From contig CAIPEB010000080.1 of NCBI GenBank assembly GCA_903863885.1, forward strand, positions 1-34,559: DNA of 34,559 nucleotides, written 5' to 3'. This stretch comes from an uncultured Planctomycetaceae bacterium (GTDB lineage Bacteria > Planctomycetota > Planctomycetia > Pirellulales > Pirellulaceae). Both the position numbers and the translations under genes were made by a program. The notes below the pieces were generated by a model. That model was not told where the DNA came from, searched no databases, and worked only from the letters and a program-made list of their open reading frames with translations. Positions 17,101 to 24,251 of this stretch are shown here, piece by piece. Every line of letters begins with the position of its first letter. Within the stretch, counting starts at the first letter, position 1.

Positions 17101-17505
17101 GTTGATTTCACCTTCGACTGCAAGTATCCGGCGATTCAAATGCAGTTCCATCCTTCCGGCCAGGTCCTGGCGATTGCCACCTCCGATGGCTCATTTCGAT
17201 TCTGGAACTTCCAGGCTGGCAGGTCGCATGTCGGATTCGCCAGGAAATTGGATCGCAGCCGGACCACCCTGGCTTTCAGCCCGGACGGCACTCGCTTCGT
17301 GACCGCTTCGGAACAGGATGCCGTTCGGTTATGGGACCGGGAGCACGAACGCCAGTTGCTGACTCTTGTCGAAGGTGTGGAGGTGTCGGGCTTGGTGAGT
17401 TTCAGTCCATGTGGGAGCTACATTGCGGCCGCTTGCTCCAACGATATCCAAATCTGGAAGGGCGGATCGGATGTCGCTGGAGTTGGGCAAGATGCTGCGA
17501 AATAG
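14197..17505 (+). CDS. Transmembrane Ser/Thr protein kinase with C-terminal WD40 repeats (altered catalytic loop)
   Basis: This 1102-residue protein has an N-terminal acidic region (~1-130), a PknB-type kinase domain (~138-400), one membrane helix (~424-447) and then WD40 repeats from ~515 to the end (many SPDG...IASAG...VKIWD units, about a dozen, enough for two propellers). Kinase motifs: glycine loop GQGGFG (147-152), ATP lysine K169, alpha-C E187, DFG at 279-281 and APE-like MPPEYA. The catalytic loop reads HRDVNPSN (259-266), so the usual lysine two residues after the aspartate is N263. Activity may be reduced or altered. ATG 14197 begins the acidic N-terminal region; the frame is open to 14011, but that part overlaps the sigma gene. 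By topology the kinase is cytoplasmic and the WD40 part is outside. The upstream sigma factor is the probable partner. Confidence 0.93.
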   Translation: MAGHHETLREKQRIDAICDRFEAAWHGDHRLAIDSLLSEVADDRQADLFDELLVLEIELRSLAGESPQPDEYREKFPQFAGRIAMRFTGVAGPDCRSAGSSGNVQPATGPALGSGPAGGHEVKPDDRTQSSDAPSRFGRFELLGVVGQGGFGTVWKAFDPLLNRSVALKIPRHGPKCPRDTAIVLQEARAAARLRHAAVVQVHEVGEEGNTVYIATEYIEGCSLREYLSEHRMPVRQVIELAIRLADALHHAHGLGVIHRDVNPSNILLDSTQSAWIADFGLAHHLDSQDGQGQASEMLGTLAYMPPEYASGNAQSADARADIYSLGVVLFELLTGRRPFEGDGDSVRQAILEQVPTSPRRLNPEISRNLDAICLKCLAKDPGRRYRTAEDLSLDLTRFLRGEPVDARPIAVPIRIWLWCRRKPILAGMILTIVLLMLAIVAGSLVHSARTAALLRVAQSNLYFHRILAAQHSWDDNKIDFFRTLLKECPEEQRKWEWYFLRNLPKSADKTLELAGGWVTYSPDGTRIATAGCERAVKIWDAHTGEMLFALRGHEGFPSSVSFSPDGGRVASAGGSDKTVMLWDLASRRSIGRFSGHRGSVVRVRFSADGRRLVSAGLDKTARIWDIGTGKELHCLRHEGRVWAIDVSPDGRWIASVSGKGGFSRIQFWDFESGQKVWELRGFGREADLAFSPDGKRFAVADGRAAVRVFDCGSREQIQSIVTHAGQHPHVTYSSDGSFLASNQWNNSIKIWNAATGAEVRTIRGQTSHVQSLAFRSGGTELAFGTTHDFVFVYDIRNEPGTVTLRGHGEPVSCLAFSPDGAWLASGGEDGTLRLWSPKQSGSSEVLTRLDTTVRAVAFSPDSRRLAINGEEATVQVWDLAQRKCALVLRGHDRPVQSIVYSPDGTMIAAAGRGGRVNVWDAIAGQVLHSLTTSDQDVRSVAFSPCSRWLAVAGRNHRVEMRRLETGRVDFTFDCKYPAIQMQFHPSGQVLAIATSDGSFRFWNFQAGRSHVGFARKLDRSRTTLAFSPDGTRFVTASEQDAVRLWDREHERQLLTLVEGVEVSGLVSFSPCGSYIAAACSNDIQIWKGGSDVAGVGQDAAK

Positions 17506-17912
17506 GACTGAACGGCCCTGTGCGGCCTGCGGCCATGACAGCCCTGCTGTGTTGCGGTCTCCGGTTGTGATGTGCTGCGGTCCGATCATGTTGTGGGGCG
17601 GGTCTCCGACCCGCCGACGACGAAAGGTCCGTCGGGGAACGGGTCGGGAGACCCGGCTCACCACGAAATTGCAGTTCAGACTAACCTGATCCGCAGAGTC
17701 CACTTTGACCCGTGCTGCTTGTGCATTCTGCTCGGCGACCCATCTTACGGCTCTACAACAGTATACGGAGCTTCAGACGCCGATGCCCAATGGCGTCTGC
17801 GGAGGCGAACTCGTGTCCCGATGTCGTGACTTCGTCCGTCTTGCGAGTGACTTCTTAGGAACGTGCTGCGCGCGATCTGGGGTTCTACCTCTCCCCAAGG
17901 GAGTAGCTCTCG
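17506..17912. other. Intergenic region between the WD40 kinase and the TIR gene
   Basis: This 407-bp stretch contains the nested inverted repeat at 17593-17664, described separately. The plus-strand frame 17705-18238 overlaps the TIR gene in another frame and has no family features. A ribosome binding site (AAGGGAG, ~17897-17903) precedes the TIR gene start. I recognise no other gene, RNA or promoter here. Confidence 0.45.
17593..17664. repeat. Nested inverted repeat, REP-like element
   Basis: The left arm (GTGGGGCGGGTCTCCGACCC from 17593) is complementary, with a few mismatches and indels, to the right arm at 17641-17664 (GGGTCGGGAGACCC...CACCAC). An inner stem pairs CCGACG (17612-17617) with CGTCGG (17630-17635). 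The 72-bp unit would fold as a long hairpin 87 bp after the kinase stop. This build fits REP/BIME-type repeats mobilised by RAYT transposases, and a RAYT-like gene starts at 34488. It could also act as a transcript-end structure, but no T-tract follows. Confidence 0.6.
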
Positions 17913-18644
17913 ATGGCCGACGTTTTTATCAGCTACAGCGACTCCAGCCGCTCTATTGCGGAAGAGATCGGCGAGATAGTCCCGGGATTCGGTTTTTCAA
18001 CGTGGTATTACCAGCGAGATTTCGTGCTCGGATCGGTCCTCTCGGATGTGTTGCAACGGGAGATGGAAGCGGCCAGCATAATCGCGGTCATTGTTTCGCG
18101 AGCCAACTTCGGTGGCGGCTCGATTCTTCCCATGATCTCCTGCATGGTTTCATCGTCAAAGGTCCTAATGCCCGTGCTCGTGAATGTCAGTTGCCGCGAG
18201 TTTGCGACTGCGATGCCGGCCTGGAACGCGGCGTTTGATTCCTCTTCGACTGCTGTTCCCTGGGGCGACGGCGTCAGCGGCTTGCTGCAGATCGTGGATG
18301 AATGTTCTCGGATCTTGGGGGATCGCCAAAAGCTGACGGTCAATATCAATGCGCAAGACCCTTGCGGAGATACGGCGCTTGTTGCCTGTATCCGGAATTG
18401 TGATCCGTCGCTGATTAACGACGTTCGCAGGCGTACGCAGATCGTCGCTTCCTTGCTGTCGGCAGGCGCTGACCCGAACATTCCTAGCCACGACGGTGCC
18501 ACTGCGATCACTCTTGCGCTCGAAAAGGGATTGGCCGGTATTGCCTTCCTGCTTAACAACTACTCCAACTGTTCAGAAGGGCCTGCCCCGGTGATTTGGG
18601 ACTCAACAGTTCGGTTCCGAACCATGCATCAGCGGATGCATTGA
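17913..18644 (+). CDS. TIR domain protein with ankyrin repeats
   Basis: This 243-residue cytosolic protein starts with a TIR fold (~1-135): ADVFISYSDSSRSIAEEI gives beta-A and alpha-A, STWYYQRDFVLGS the BB-loop region, SIIAVIVSRANF beta-C, and VLMPVLVNV beta-D. Residues ~143-217 hold about two ankyrin repeats (NINAQDPCGDTALVACI, then LLSAGADPNIPSHDGATAITLAL). Bacterial TIR proteins often act as NAD-degrading effectors of antiviral defence or as signalling scaffolds. By my alignment the catalytic glutamate, normally in a W-x-x-E-like segment after beta-C, falls in GGSILPMISCM and is missing, which favours a scaffold or decoy. AAGGGAG precedes the ATG. No obvious defence partner gene adjoins it. 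The tail after 217 has no match and may be truncated. Confidence 0.75.
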   Translation: MADVFISYSDSSRSIAEEIGEIVPGFGFSTWYYQRDFVLGSVLSDVLQREMEAASIIAVIVSRANFGGGSILPMISCMVSSSKVLMPVLVNVSCREFATAMPAWNAAFDSSSTAVPWGDGVSGLLQIVDECSRILGDRQKLTVNINAQDPCGDTALVACIRNCDPSLINDVRRRTQIVASLLSAGADPNIPSHDGATAITLALEKGLAGIAFLLNNYSNCSEGPAPVIWDSTVRFRTMHQRMH

Positions 18645-18802
18645 GCGGGATTCGCCAGACAGGTGATTGGGATGAGCGGACCCAAGGGCGACCGTTCGGA
18701 CTCAACGTGAAAGTCACATTGCCGCAAGAGCAGTGGTTGCGTCCGCGCCGACGCTTCACCTGGCCGCTGACTGGCGATGTCCGACCCTTCCGCTCCTACC
18801 AC

Positions 18803-18831
18803 GTCACCCTGCCGGGTGAATGGGCTATAAT
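18803..18831 (+). promoter_or_regulatory. Possible sigma-70-type promoter of the Gfo/Idh-ThuA operon
   Basis: A perfect -10 hexamer TATAAT lies at 18826-18831, with a weak -35 candidate (GTCACC, 18803-18808) at 17-bp spacing. The start codon is 46 bp downstream, leaving a short leader with the ribosome site CCAGGAGCGAAG. The upstream stretch 18645-18802 holds no gene I can support. Confidence 0.45.
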
Positions 18832-18876
18832 GGCCGCTACCTACCGCGAGCGAAGATACCCACCAGGAGCGAAGAA

Positions 18877-20172
18877 ATGTCCACGAGTTCCTTCAATCGG
18901 CGGCGTCTCCTGAAAGCTGCCGTCGCGTCGGCAACGATCCCGTTCATCATTCCGCGGCATGTGCTCGCTCAAGACGGAAATCCGGGGGCCAACGACCGCG
19001 TCAAGGTCGGCATCGTTGGATTGGGACTCCGCATCCGGCAGTTGCTGAATTGGCCCAAGGAAATGTACCTGCAGTCGATCTGCGACTGCAACGCATCGCA
19101 GATTCCGTCTTTCGTCGACTGGTATAAACAGGCTGCTCCTGAAGCGGAGAAGGCCGTGCAGTATGCGGATTACCGGCGAATGCTGGAGACAGAGAAGCTG
19201 GACGGAGTTTTCGTCACCACACCGACTCACGTACGGTCACGTGCGGCGCTGATTGCGATCGGCGCGGGCATGGATGTCTATGCCGAGAAACCGTTCGCTT
19301 TGACACTGCAGGAGGCGCAGGCACTGGTCAAGGCGGTCCGCAAACACCAGCGAGTGTTCCAGGTCGGCACTCAGGCGCGCTCGCTGGCGATCAATCGCTG
19401 GGCCGTCGAACAACTGCACAATGGAGCGATCGGCACGATCACCAAAGTCGAAGTTCCCAACTTCCTCTCGCCCCGCGACTACAAGAGCCCCGATACGCTC
19501 AAGCCGCGTCCGGAGGGACTCGACTGGGACCGCTGGACCGACCAGGCGCCGCTCTACCCGTGCGATCCCGACCTCCTCGGCAGCACCGAAGCCTGGGGCT
19601 TGTACCGCGCCTTTGACGGCGGCGGCAGCACCTGGGGCATGACAGGGTTCGGGACCCATGCATTCGACCAGATTCAGTGGGCGCTCAACAAAGATAAAGA
19701 ACTCCCCGTGGAGATTTGCACCGCGGAGACGAATAATCCCAAGAACCGCAGTCCGTTCTACATGAAGTACGCGGATGGCACGACGATCGTCATGCGCGGC
19801 GAAGCTGAGGGCGGGCCCGCGTTCGGCGGCGTATTCCACGGCAGCAAGGGCAAAGCCGAGATCAATCGCAATCAGTTCCGCACCAACCCTCCCGAAATCG
19901 CCGCAGCGATGCCGAAGGATCTGAGCCAGTCCGAGGCCGGCCACGTCAAGAATTGGCTCGAATGCGTGCGCAGTCGGAAAGACCCGATCGTTACAGTGGA
20001 AATCGCCCACCACCACACGATGCTCTGCCACTTCGGAGTCATCGCCCGCGAGATCAAACGGAAACTGAAGTTCGACGCCGCCACGGAACAATTCGTCGGC
20101 GACGAAGAAGCGAACAAACATCCGTCGATGGTCCGCGCCCGAAGAGCCGGTTACGAACTGCCGAATGTCTAG
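18877..20172 (+). CDS. Tat-exported Gfo/Idh/MocA family NAD(P)-dependent oxidoreductase
   Basis: This 431-residue protein opens with a twin-arginine signal (NRRRLLKAAVASA, 7-19, hydrophobic to ~30), so it is exported folded with its cofactor. The Rossmann domain follows (VKVGIVGLG at 42-50, then VFVTTPTHVRS and the family motif AEKPF at 136-140). The C-terminal alpha/beta substrate domain carries GTHAFDQIQWAL, whose histidine and aspartate match the usual active-site region. Such enzymes oxidise, reduce or rearrange sugars, and planctomycetes carry many exported copies. ATG 18877 is chosen for CCAGGAGCG and the signal peptide; the open frame from 18820 adds a non-signal segment. It lies 37 bp before the ThuA gene, in a probable operon. 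The substrate is not evident. Confidence 0.92.
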   Translation: MSTSSFNRRRLLKAAVASATIPFIIPRHVLAQDGNPGANDRVKVGIVGLGLRIRQLLNWPKEMYLQSICDCNASQIPSFVDWYKQAAPEAEKAVQYADYRRMLETEKLDGVFVTTPTHVRSRAALIAIGAGMDVYAEKPFALTLQEAQALVKAVRKHQRVFQVGTQARSLAINRWAVEQLHNGAIGTITKVEVPNFLSPRDYKSPDTLKPRPEGLDWDRWTDQAPLYPCDPDLLGSTEAWGLYRAFDGGGSTWGMTGFGTHAFDQIQWALNKDKELPVEICTAETNNPKNRSPFYMKYADGTTIVMRGEAEGGPAFGGVFHGSKGKAEINRNQFRTNPPEIAAAMPKDLSQSEAGHVKNWLECVRSRKDPIVTVEIAHHHTMLCHFGVIAREIKRKLKFDAATEQFVGDEEANKHPSMVRARRAGYELPNV

Positions 20173-20209
20173 CACGAACGTCATACAAAAGAACGCTGGG
20201 CTTTGAAAC

Positions 20210-21574
20210 ATGACAACATTTCATGCAATTCCGTGGCGTAGATTGATTGCGATTCTGCCGCTGCTGACGGCCATGGCCCCGGCGCTGTGCGCCGCGGAAC
20301 CGACATCTGTCGCGACTTCCGGACGGGTGAAAGTCCTGCTGATCACCGGCATCGAGTATCACAACTGGCGGGAGACGGCTCCGCAGATCGCCAAACAGCT
20401 GACCGCCTGCCCGGACATAGATGTCACGCTCGAAACCAATTTCAACGTGCTCTGTTCGGACCGGATATTCGAGTACGACGTGCTGTTCTTCAACTTCTGG
20501 AACTCCCGGGACGATAGCCCGTCGCTCGACGACAACCTGGCACTGAGCAACATCGAGAAGTTCCTCGATAGCGGCAAGGGAATCGTGATCTACCACCTGG
20601 CGATCGGCGTTTTCGAAACGCACAGCGACCGCGTCGAGAAGATCATCGGCCGAGTCTACGACCGCTCGCTGCCGCCGCACGACGCGTTCCGTGAGTTCGA
20701 CGTAAGGATCGTCAAGAAGGATCACCCGATCATGCGGTCGGTGACGGATTTCAAGATTCCGGACGAACTGTATACCTGCTTTGCGCTGGACGGGCGGCCG
20801 ATCGAGGTGCTTGCGGAAGCCGAGTCGATCAACGTCAAGAAGTCGTTTCCGATGGCCTATCTGTTCGAGCACGGCAAAGGGCACGTTTTCACCACGGTTC
20901 TCGGCCACGATTTACGGGCGCTCAACACCCCGGCGTTCGTCACGATCCTTCGCAATGCAGTACTTTGGCTCGGACACAAAGAAGTGCCCGCCTCGCCCGC
21001 AATCGTTGTCACGCCGGCCAAGCCGATCATCGACGGCAGGTACTTTCCCGTCGTGCAGGAAGAACTGGACGCGAGGCTGAAGACGATAAGACAAGGCCTC
21101 AAACCGGGCGAACAACTCGTTGTCTATGCCGATTGCGGCCGCGATTGGGACAAGGCAGCGCCGACCGGCGAGGCCATTTCTATCGAAGGAGATGCCTATC
21201 TGTTTCCAGGTTCGCGCGACGTGTTTGAGTCCGAACCGGCGCTCGGCTACGTCGTCTCCGGAAATCCGGCGCGATTTCACGTAACCGGTCTGCGCGCCGG
21301 AAAGAAGTACCGGCTGTCGATCAGTTGGTGGGACTACGACAACGGCCAGCGGATCCAATCCGTTCGACTGCAGTCCAAAGACGGGACGCGGTCGTTTCCG
21401 GTTCTCGAACCCACCGCCTTGCCTGCGTATCAGGACAAGCAGGAACTTGCCAAGACTTTCACCTTCGACGTTCCCGTCGAACTGGCGCAATCCGGCGGAT
21501 TCGACTGCCTGCTCGAACTCAAGCGGGGGCCTAACGCAGTCATATCCGAGGCATGGCTCGTGGAAGCTCCGTAG
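20210..21574 (+). CDS. Secreted ThuA-like (trehalose utilisation family) protein with C-terminal domain
   Basis: This 454-residue protein has a Sec signal peptide (~1-28, RRLIAILPLLTAMAPALCA). The ThuA-like glutamine-amidotransferase fold follows at ~38-270: KVLLITGIEYHNW at the start, YDVLFFNFW, GKGIVIYHLAIG and HGKGHVFTTVLGHD. ThuA domains turn up next to Gfo/Idh/MocA genes in planctomycetes and are linked to sugar metabolism, though few have a known activity. Residues ~285-454 form a beta-rich domain (YRLSISWWDYDNG) resembling a carbohydrate-binding or jelly-roll fold. It follows the oxidoreductase by 37 bp and probably acts in the same extracytoplasmic pathway. No clear Shine-Dalgarno sequence precedes the ATG. 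Its stop directly abuts the stop of the convergent gene. Confidence 0.88.
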   Translation: MTTFHAIPWRRLIAILPLLTAMAPALCAAEPTSVATSGRVKVLLITGIEYHNWRETAPQIAKQLTACPDIDVTLETNFNVLCSDRIFEYDVLFFNFWNSRDDSPSLDDNLALSNIEKFLDSGKGIVIYHLAIGVFETHSDRVEKIIGRVYDRSLPPHDAFREFDVRIVKKDHPIMRSVTDFKIPDELYTCFALDGRPIEVLAEAESINVKKSFPMAYLFEHGKGHVFTTVLGHDLRALNTPAFVTILRNAVLWLGHKEVPASPAIVVTPAKPIIDGRYFPVVQEELDARLKTIRQGLKPGEQLVVYADCGRDWDKAAPTGEAISIEGDAYLFPGSRDVFESEPALGYVVSGNPARFHVTGLRAGKKYRLSISWWDYDNGQRIQSVRLQSKDGTRSFPVLEPTALPAYQDKQELAKTFTFDVPVELAQSGGFDCLLELKRGPNAVISEAWLVEAP

Positions 21575-22129
21575 CTATTCCAGCAGCAGGCTGATGATCC
21601 CCACGATGGCCCCGACAAGGAGCAGAAACAGTTGGCCGAACAGGAGTGTCAGGTAGACCCACGCGAAGGGTTTCTGCAGTGCGCGAAGTCGAAGAAGTCC
21701 TTTTCGTCCGGGAATTGATTCGGGTGCTGTGCGATCGCCGACGGCCTGCATCTTTGCAGCGTTGCTGCGCGAGTCTGATTCCGCGGATTCATCAAGCGAC
21801 ATTCCGCAGGCGGCGCATGTCGAGTCGCCCGTTTTGACGATTTCGCCGCAGTGGTAGCAGTACGGTTCCTGCGTTTCCGCGTCGCCGTGTTCCTCCGAGC
21901 GGCGTTCGTAATCGTCTAGGAACTCAAATGCTTTCTCGACGTTGTCGCGCTCGACCCAGACCTGCGGCTTGTTGATTCCGGGAAGCGTGCCGAGAGGAAA
22001 CGTTCCGACGTACGACACGTCCTCGACGACGAACGCTTCGATGCCCGCATTGACGAGCAGCGTGCGGACCAATTGGGCCTCGAGATTAGTATCGGCGTCG
22101 AATACCGGGACCGGGTCGCGAAGTGTCAT
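21575..22129 (-). CDS. DUF2007 / zinc-ribbon membrane protein
   Basis: This 184-residue protein has three parts. Residues ~8-75 form a DUF2007-type domain (putative signal-transducing protein; ADTNLEAQLVRTLLVNAGIEAFV, with a PQVWVERDNVEKA strand-helix). Residues 91-108 form a zinc ribbon with C91, C94, C105 and C108. Residues ~155-183 form one hydrophobic helix anchoring the C-terminus in the membrane. DUF2007 resembles a small ferredoxin-like fold. It lies 34 bp downstream of the membrane kinase on the same strand, so the two are probably one operon, and a signalling role beside the kinase is a reasonable inference. Its stop codon abuts that of the ThuA gene (TAG/CTA). Confidence 0.82.
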   Translation of the reverse strand: MTLRDPVPVFDADTNLEAQLVRTLLVNAGIEAFVVEDVSYVGTFPLGTLPGINKPQVWVERDNVEKAFEFLDDYERRSEEHGDAETQEPYCYHCGEIVKTGDSTCAACGMSLDESAESDSRSNAAKMQAVGDRTAPESIPGRKGLLRLRALQKPFAWVYLTLLFGQLFLLLVGAIVGIISLLLE

Positions 22130-22163
22130 GAATCGGTTCCTTGCCCCATTTTTTATCCGCGAT

Positions 22164-23876
22164 TCACGTCACGGACTGCACCAGTTCCGCGTGTTTTAAC
22201 GCAAGGTACTGGATCAGGCCGATGACGGCGAGGCTGAGTGCGAAGGGGAAAGCCTCGTTGAATTGCAGGCCGGCTCCGGGCAGCAGCATGCAGGTGTAGG
22301 CGACGTGCAGCGTGTAGCATGCGATTGTCAGGCCGGTCACATATCCGACCAGATCGGTGCGGCCTCTGACGACGGACGAGGCGACGAGCACGAGGTAGAC
22401 GAGTGTGAGCGGGCTCTTGGCGCTCTCGGCGATGAACAGGAACATCGTCAGGAGCATGATGTCCCACGTCGCCCACAGGTAGAGGAACGTCACCCGCTTC
22501 GAGCCGCGCAGACGCCGCTGAAAAATCGCGGCGCCGAGACACCAGGACGCACAGAGGGCCGTTGCCGCATGGTGGAACTCGGGTGTTTCGCCCGGCAGTC
22601 TCAGGACCCAATAGCAGACGAGATGATAGATATAGAAGAAGCTCACCGCGCACCAAGTCGCTGCCACGCCCGGTTCGCGCCTCGCCCATCGCTTCACCCG
22701 GCGGCGGATGCTCAACGGTCTGGCGTGAACGGGTTCTCCGATCAGAAACCGGCCGAGGTCCGCGGATAGTTCGGCTGCTGATGCGTAGCGATGCGAAGGG
22801 TCTTTCTCGAGGCACTTCATGCAGATCGTGTCGAGGTCTCGCGGGATGCGCGGGTTGATGGCGCGGGCGGGACGCGGGTCCTGGTGGAGCACCTGGAGCA
22901 ACGTCTCGACGCGATTCTCGCCGCGGAATGGCGGCTCCCCGGTGAGCATGGCGTACAGGACGGCGCCGAGCGAGTAGATATCGGCCTGCTCGCGGACCTC
23001 GCGGGCGTTGCCCGAGGCCTGTTCAGGAGCCATGTAGCTGGGAGTTCCCACGATCTGGCCGGTTACGGTCAACGCATCGCCGCTGTCTATCAGCTTGGCC
23101 AACCCGAAGTCCATGATCTTCGGTTCGCCGGAGCGGTCGAGCAACACGTTGCTCGGTTTCAAGTCGCGGTGGATCACGCCGCGCCGGTGTGCGTAGGCAA
23201 TGGCTCCCGCGAGCACCTTCACGCAACGGGCCGCTTCACGCGGCGGCATGGGACCGTCTTCAAGTCGCGTGGCAAGACTGTGGCCGTCGATATACGCCAT
23301 GGCATAGTAGTGATGCCCGCTCCGTTCGCCGATCTCGTAAATCGGCACAATGTTCGAGTGCTCGAGATTGGCGGCGGCCTCGGCCTCCTTGCGGAATCGC
23401 TGCACATCCTCGGCACTGGCCAACTGTCCGGCGAGGATCATCTTCAGCGCGACGATCCGGTTCAGACTGCGCTGACGTGCCCGATAGACGATCCCCATTC
23501 CGCCGCGAGCGATTTCCTCGAGCAGTTCAAAGTCGCCGAACAGCGGCGGCTGTTCGCAGGACGACGGCTTGGCGGAGGGCCGGAATTCAATGGTCACCTG
23601 GTCGCGGTCCGTATCGCGCCGCGGAGCCTGCGCCGCGGGCACCGATCGGTCGGAATCCGGTGTTAAATTCGGCCCCGAAAGAGCAGCTCCCGGCAGCCCG
23701 ACACGCACCTGCCGCATGCCGTCATGGTCCGCGAAGAACAGCGCCAGGTCCGCCGCATGCTCGGGATGCTCACGCAGCAGCGCATCGCGATCGAGAGCGT
23801 TGCCGGCCTCTTCCGCAGAAAGATAATCTGCGATGATTTGATCGAGTTGGTCGACGGGATGCTCTTCGTCAGCCAT
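22164..23876 (-). CDS. Membrane Ser/Thr protein kinase with polytopic C-terminal domain
   Basis: This 570-residue protein has an N-terminal segment typical of planctomycete kinases (~1-50, DQIIADYLSAEEAG...LLREHPEHAADL). The kinase domain spans ~116-380: glycine loop ARGGMGIVY (123-131), K145, catalytic loop HRDLKPSN (236-243), DFG 256-258, YMAPEQ (281-286) and DIYSLGAVLY. All catalytic residues are present, so it should be active. After a basic juxtamembrane stretch (RRRVKRWARR, 391-400) come about five to six hydrophobic helices (~404-565) with no recognised sensor domain. This polytopic tail replaces the extracytoplasmic sensor usual in the family. ATG 23876 is the only reasonable start. 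The DUF2007 gene follows at 34 bp. Confidence 0.93.
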   Translation of the reverse strand: MADEEHPVDQLDQIIADYLSAEEAGNALDRDALLREHPEHAADLALFFADHDGMRQVRVGLPGAALSGPNLTPDSDRSVPAAQAPRRDTDRDQVTIEFRPSAKPSSCEQPPLFGDFELLEEIARGGMGIVYRARQRSLNRIVALKMILAGQLASAEDVQRFRKEAEAAANLEHSNIVPIYEIGERSGHHYYAMAYIDGHSLATRLEDGPMPPREAARCVKVLAGAIAYAHRRGVIHRDLKPSNVLLDRSGEPKIMDFGLAKLIDSGDALTVTGQIVGTPSYMAPEQASGNAREVREQADIYSLGAVLYAMLTGEPPFRGENRVETLLQVLHQDPRPARAINPRIPRDLDTICMKCLEKDPSHRYASAAELSADLGRFLIGEPVHARPLSIRRRVKRWARREPGVAATWCAVSFFYIYHLVCYWVLRLPGETPEFHHAATALCASWCLGAAIFQRRLRGSKRVTFLYLWATWDIMLLTMFLFIAESAKSPLTLVYLVLVASSVVRGRTDLVGYVTGLTIACYTLHVAYTCMLLPGAGLQFNEAFPFALSLAVIGLIQYLALKHAELVQSVT

Positions 23877-24251
23877 AAAAGTGTGCGAAAAGTCCGGAGT
23901 CCGGAGTCTGGAGGAGGGCAGACGCGATCCGATTACCGGCTACCAGTTAGTGTTACTGGCAACTGAATTCCTGCAGCCGGCATCCGACCGGCCTCGCCGG
24001 AGTCGTTCCGACCGAGACACAAGCCTCACGATAACCGCAATCGCCGCCACCTTCAATTAAAGCTGCGGCCTTCCCGCATCCCGTCGGCGGCCGAATTTGA
24101 CAGCCGGCGGCTGGACAAATCGCCCTCTGATGGACGATTGACGACGAACCGTGCGGCTCATAGGCTGACGGCTTCATAAACGGCGGCAAATGAGCCGATA
24201 TCTTCGAGCGGCCGCGCGGATACCGCCGACCAACAACGGGAGTGTGACGCA
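23877..24251. other. Intergenic region between divergent kinase and aldolase genes
   Basis: This 375-bp stretch separates two divergent genes, so promoters in both directions are expected, but I see no convincing sigma-70 hexamers. It includes the AGTCCGG repeat at 23890-23912 and, nearer the aldolase, GC-rich sequence with no feature. The ribosome site of the aldolase gene (GGGAG, ~24238-24242) is at its right end. A short minus-strand frame at 23953-24189 lacks family features. Confidence 0.4.
23890..23912. repeat. AGTCCGG short tandem repeat, dispersed
   Basis: Two exact AGTCCGG units are followed by AGTCTGG (23891-23911). The 16-base core AAGTCCGGAGTCCGGA (23890-23905) recurs at 34172-34187, in both cases just outside a gene. 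I read it as a dispersed intergenic repeat of this genome. Confidence 0.5.

Noticed and set aside
17705-18238. 177-residue plus-strand frame overlapping the TIR gene
   Set aside because: Out of frame with the TIR gene, which has clear motifs and a good ribosome site.
18596-18913. 105-residue plus-strand frame before the Gfo/Idh gene
   Set aside because: Crosses the TATAAT promoter candidate and the Tat signal start; no motifs.
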